Source: an uncultured Caryophanales bacterium (GTDB lineage Bacteria > Bacillota_I > Bacilli_A > RFN20 > CAG-288). Taken from it: a DNA stretch of 51,760 nt. The position numbers and the translations under genes were made by a program. Positions 49,403-51,760 of the stretch are shown piece after piece. Position 1 is the stretch's first letter. Each line of letters begins with the position of its first letter. The stretch lies in the NCBI GenBank assembly GCA_937896065.1, contig CALBLI010000042.1, forward strand, positions 1 through 51,760. Direction: 5' to 3'. The notes below the pieces were generated by a model. It had not been told where the DNA came from and did not search any database. It saw only the letters and a list, made by a program, of their open reading frames with translations.

Positions 49403-50997
49403 CAAATAGAAACCTTTTCTTTCTTATAAATGAAATCTTCAAATTCATCATAAGACATCATTCTATCAATGTATGTTCCATCTTTTCTAATATAGATGAT
49501 TCTATTTGCAATTGATTTTAAAAGCTGTCTATCATGAGATGTGAAAAGTAAAACAGATTTAGTATCTAACATGGCTCTATTTAACGATTCAATAGATTCT
49601 AAATCTAAATGATTAGTTGGATCATCTAACATAATTAAGTTACCTGGATCTAACATTATTTTACAAAAACGGAGTCTCACTTTCTCTCCACCTGACAAAA
49701 CTGACACTTTCTTCAATGCTTCATCACCAGAAAATAGCATTCTACCTAAATAACCTCTAAGGTATATATCGCTGTCTTCTTTTCCGTATGGTCTTAAATA
49801 GTTGACTAAATTTTCTTCAATATTATCAAATTCTGTAAGTGAAGAAGCTAAATACTGACTGTGGATAGTGATGCCAAATTTGAAACTTCCTGAACTTTGA
49901 TTTTCAACGCCAGCTAAGATATTAAATAATTTAGTTATTGCAAGAGTGTTATCTGCAATAAATGCAACTTTATCAGTTCTATTTAAAATAAATGAAAGGT
50001 TGTTAAAGAAACCATCCAAAGTTAAATCTTTTACTTCTAAAACATCATTTCCAAGATTGTATTCACTCTTAAAAGATATAAAAGGATATTTTCTACTTGA
50101 TGGTTTGATTTCATCTAATTTAATTTTTTCAAGCGATTTTTTTCTTGATGTTGCTTGTTTAGATTTACTTGCATTAGCTGAGAATCTTCTGATAAAGTCC
50201 TCAAGTTCTTTGATCTTTTCCTCTTTCTTTTTATTTTGATCTTTTAGCTGTTGTTGAATAAGTTGAGAAGATTCAACCCAGAAGTCATAGTTACCAACAA
50301 ATTCATTGATAGCATTATAATCAACATCTAGTATTCTTGTGCAGACTCTATTTAAAAAATAACGATCATGGGAAACGATTAATATAGTATTTTCAAAATC
50401 AATCAAATAATCTTCAAGCCATGAACAAGTAAGTGGATCAAGACCGTTTGTAGGTTCATCTAAAATTAAAATATCTGGATTATCAAATAAAGCTTGTGCA
50501 AGTAAGACTTTAACTTTTTGTCTAGATTCAAGTTCTTTCATTTTTAAATGATGAAGTGAAGTAGGTATGCCAATATTTTCTAAAAGTGCAGATGCGTTAC
50601 TTTCAGCTTCCCATCCATTCATCTCCATAAATTCATTTTCCAGTTCACCAGCTTTAATGCCATCTTCTTCTGAAAAATCTGGCTTGTTATATAAAGCATC
50701 CTTTTCTTCCATTATCTCAACAAGCTTTTTATGGCCTAGTAAAACTGTTTTTAAAACTTCTTCATCATCAAAAGCATCATGATTTTGTTGAAGGACTGAC
50801 ATTCTTTCTTTTGGATCTTTACTAATTGTTCCATCAGTTGGTTCAAGTTGTCCAGAGATAATTCTTAAAAGTGTTGACTTACCAGCTCCATTTGCACCAA
50901 TTATTCCATAACATTCACCCTTAGTAAATGATATATTTACATCTTTGAAAAGTGTTCTCCCACCAAATTGCATTGACAAATTATTAATTGATAACAT
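49402..50997 (-). CDS. ABC-F family ATPase (YbiT-like) with degenerate motifs
   Basis: 531 residues, two ABC domains and a charged linker (about 240-300, LKDQNKKKEEKIKELEDFIR). The first domain has Walker A GANGAGKSTLLR and Walker B ILILDEPTNGLD, but its signature reads ELESRQKV in place of LSGGQ. The second domain has a good signature VLSGGEKVRLRFCK and Walker B LIMLDDPTNHLD, but its Walker A is AFIADNTLAITKLF, without the Gly-Lys core. ABC-F proteins act on ribosomes. YbiT-type members tune translation. Loss of consensus in one motif per domain, on opposite composite sites, is worth noting. Confidence 0.9.
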   Translation of the reverse strand: MLSINNLSMQFGGRTLFKDVNISFTKGECYGIIGANGAGKSTLLRIISGQLEPTDGTISKDPKERMSVLQQNHDAFDDEEVLKTVLLGHKKLVEIMEEKDALYNKPDFSEEDGIKAGELENEFMEMNGWEAESNASALLENIGIPTSLHHLKMKELESRQKVKVLLAQALFDNPDILILDEPTNGLDPLTCSWLEDYLIDFENTILIVSHDRYFLNRVCTRILDVDYNAINEFVGNYDFWVESSQLIQQQLKDQNKKKEEKIKELEDFIRRFSANASKSKQATSRKKSLEKIKLDEIKPSSRKYPFISFKSEYNLGNDVLEVKDLTLDGFFNNLSFILNRTDKVAFIADNTLAITKLFNILAGVENQSSGSFKFGITIHSQYLASSLTEFDNIEENLVNYLRPYGKEDSDIYLRGYLGRMLFSGDEALKKVSVLSGGEKVRLRFCKIMLDPGNLIMLDDPTNHLDLESIESLNRAMLDTKSVLLFTSHDRQLLKSIANRIIYIRKDGTYIDRMMSYDEFEDFIYKKEKVSI

Positions 50998-51126
50998 AAT
51001 TCACCTCCAACTAAAGCAAATAATATTAACATATTTAATATAAAAAATGTGATTATCTTCTAAGATTGTTTATAAACGATTCATTATTTATATGAAAGCT
51101 ATGTTAAAGTAATTTAATATTTTTGA

Positions 51127-51327
51127 TTATAAGTTTAATGCTCTTTCATCAAGAAGAAATTGTTCTATGCCGATATATAATATGCCATTTTCATCATGCC
51201 AGGGGATTATATTTTCTCGTATTATGACAATTTTTTTAAAAAAATCAGGAATCCTAGAAAATACGGTAGTTTCTTGAACTCTTTTATCTTGATTATAACG
51301 AACAAATGCTGATTGAATTCTTTTATT
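51127..51327 (-). pseudogene. C-terminal remnant of a DUF4143 ATPase
   Basis: The minus strand encodes about 66 residues beginning after a stop: IQSAFVRYNQDKRVQETTVF, then FFKKIVIIRENIIPWHDENG, ILYIGIEQFLL, and a stop. It lines up with the last 60 residues of the protein at 40930-42243 (IQSAYRIYDDEKLKQEVNSF, FKKIIVEGDLYIPYTDKKG, EHIGIIDFLCNE). No start codon or upstream coding part remains, so this is a gene end left after deletion. Confidence 0.8.
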
Positions 51328-51329
51328 TT

Positions 51330-51760
51330 AGTTTAATTATGTTATTACTAAAGTAGTTAAGAGGCGATGAAATGAATCTTTTTTAAGCACACGTCTTTTG
51401 AAAAAATAAAAAATTTGTCACTGATATAATAAATGATTTAATAGAAATACCAGTGAAATTGTTTTTGAGTTTTTATCTTGAGCCTTTTTAAAAAGTTGGT
51501 AGAAATTAAAATAAATTATGATTTAATATCTTCTTAGCACTTCCTAGTACTTTTTAATAACTCCCATATTAGAATTAAGATATTCCTATATAAATCCTGA
51601 AATATTTTGCGTATCAACTTTATTTTTATGGTGGGGGATAATTTTGAAATTTACAGTAAAAGCAACTTTAGAAATGCCTTTAAAAAATCGGAAAATAATC
51701 TTGAAAAAATGCGGAGACAACTATATGGTTAGAGTCAATAGTTTTTTAAAAATTTTATAA
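51330..51760. other. noncoding stretch with degenerate gene fragments
   Basis: No intact gene. On the minus strand 51523-51618 reads VDTQNISGFI, stop, EYLNSNMGVIKKY, stop, EVLRRY, which looks like a gene tail with several stops. On the plus strand two frames across 51628-51760 stay open to a stop but lack supported starts. A short Shine-Dalgarno-like GAGGCGATGAAATG near 51360 leads into only four codons before a stop. Together with the DUF4143 remnant, this is a graveyard of accessory genes. Confidence 0.5.
51692..51714 (+). repeat. 23-bp sequence shared with 2413-2435
   Basis: Identical to the segment that holds the -35 box of the LRR lipoprotein gene. Here it continues GAGACAACTATATGG rather than a G run. 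Confidence 0.8.

Noticed and set aside
40441..51058. A 14-bp match (AAAATGTGATTATC) between the left edge of the thyX-tail copy and 51045-51058
   Set aside because: Fourteen-base matches are expected many times by chance in 52 kb of AT-rich sequence, so it is not evidence of a shared junction.
51641..51760. A possible intact small gene at the right edge (frame with KKCGDNYMVRVNSFLKIL to a stop)
   Set aside because: No supported start, two frames are equally open, and the surrounding region is gene debris.

Overview
The window is AT-rich DNA from a low-GC Gram-positive bacterium. It is probably an uncultured, gut-type member of the Bacilli, of the RF39, Erysipelotrichia or other Mollicutes-related kind. 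The evidence is very AT-rich coding DNA, Gram-positive lipoprotein signals (lipoboxes such as LMASC and LIVASC), the order rpmH-rnpA-yidC-jag, the block dnaX-ybaB-recR-tmk-holB-ricT-rsmI, and anaerobic pyruvate metabolism (pyruvate:ferredoxin oxidoreductase). TGA is used as a stop, for example at the end of the ABC-F gene, so the standard bacterial code fits. The exact taxon is an inference. No rRNA, tRNA or CRISPR array was recognised.

Layout. 1-2290: the tail of a decayed DUF4143-type ATPase, then a small unknown gene, NfeD and an SPFH (band 7) protein. 2413-5132: a BspA-like leucine-rich-repeat surface lipoprotein whose promoter carries nine consecutive Gs in a 17-bp spacer. 5203-6570: an M18 aminopeptidase on the minus strand. 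6831-13151: a tight replication, repair and nucleotide operon ending in rsmI. 13152-17992: a defence island with an operon of DUF4417 plus two unknown genes, divergent from a three-gene ABC-3C system (effector, small middle component, DUF2326 ATPase). This island is bracketed by a 111-bp direct repeat of the rsmI 3' end. 18375-26227: envelope and translation or secretion genes. 26549-30148: nifJ. 30702-35295: a galactose-type ABC transporter operon with a cre-like operator on its promoter and a substrate-binding protein whose two halves are in swapped order. 35362-38891: a PlsX-like protein, a lipoprotein, and a dTMP/folate operon (dCMP deaminase, FolD, ThyX-like).

38892-48822 is a second accessory region. 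It begins with a Schlafen/AlbA-type gene bracketed by a 341-bp identical repeat of the thyX-like 3' end. It continues with two complete AAA/DUF4143 ATPases around a two-gene restriction-modification system (SAM-binding half-methyltransferase, plus a GIY-YIG-helicase-NPPY fusion of 1350 residues). 48860-50997 holds 5-formyl-THF cyclo-ligase and an ABC-F protein. 50998-51760 has only gene debris, including another DUF4143 tail and a 23-bp sequence also found just upstream of the poly-G tract.

The main observations are these. (1) Two independent insertions are each flanked by a copy of the 3' end of the host gene upstream, as if circular DNA carrying a gene tail had integrated by single crossover. 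One repeat is fresh (identical) and one is older, with mainly synonymous differences. (2) MglB is circularly permuted. (3) A probable phase-variable promoter drives a surface protein. (4) A methyltransferase appears split over two genes, with an internal ribosome-binding site inside the fusion. (5) A 16-bp element is shared by the upstream regions of both intact DUF4143 ATPases.
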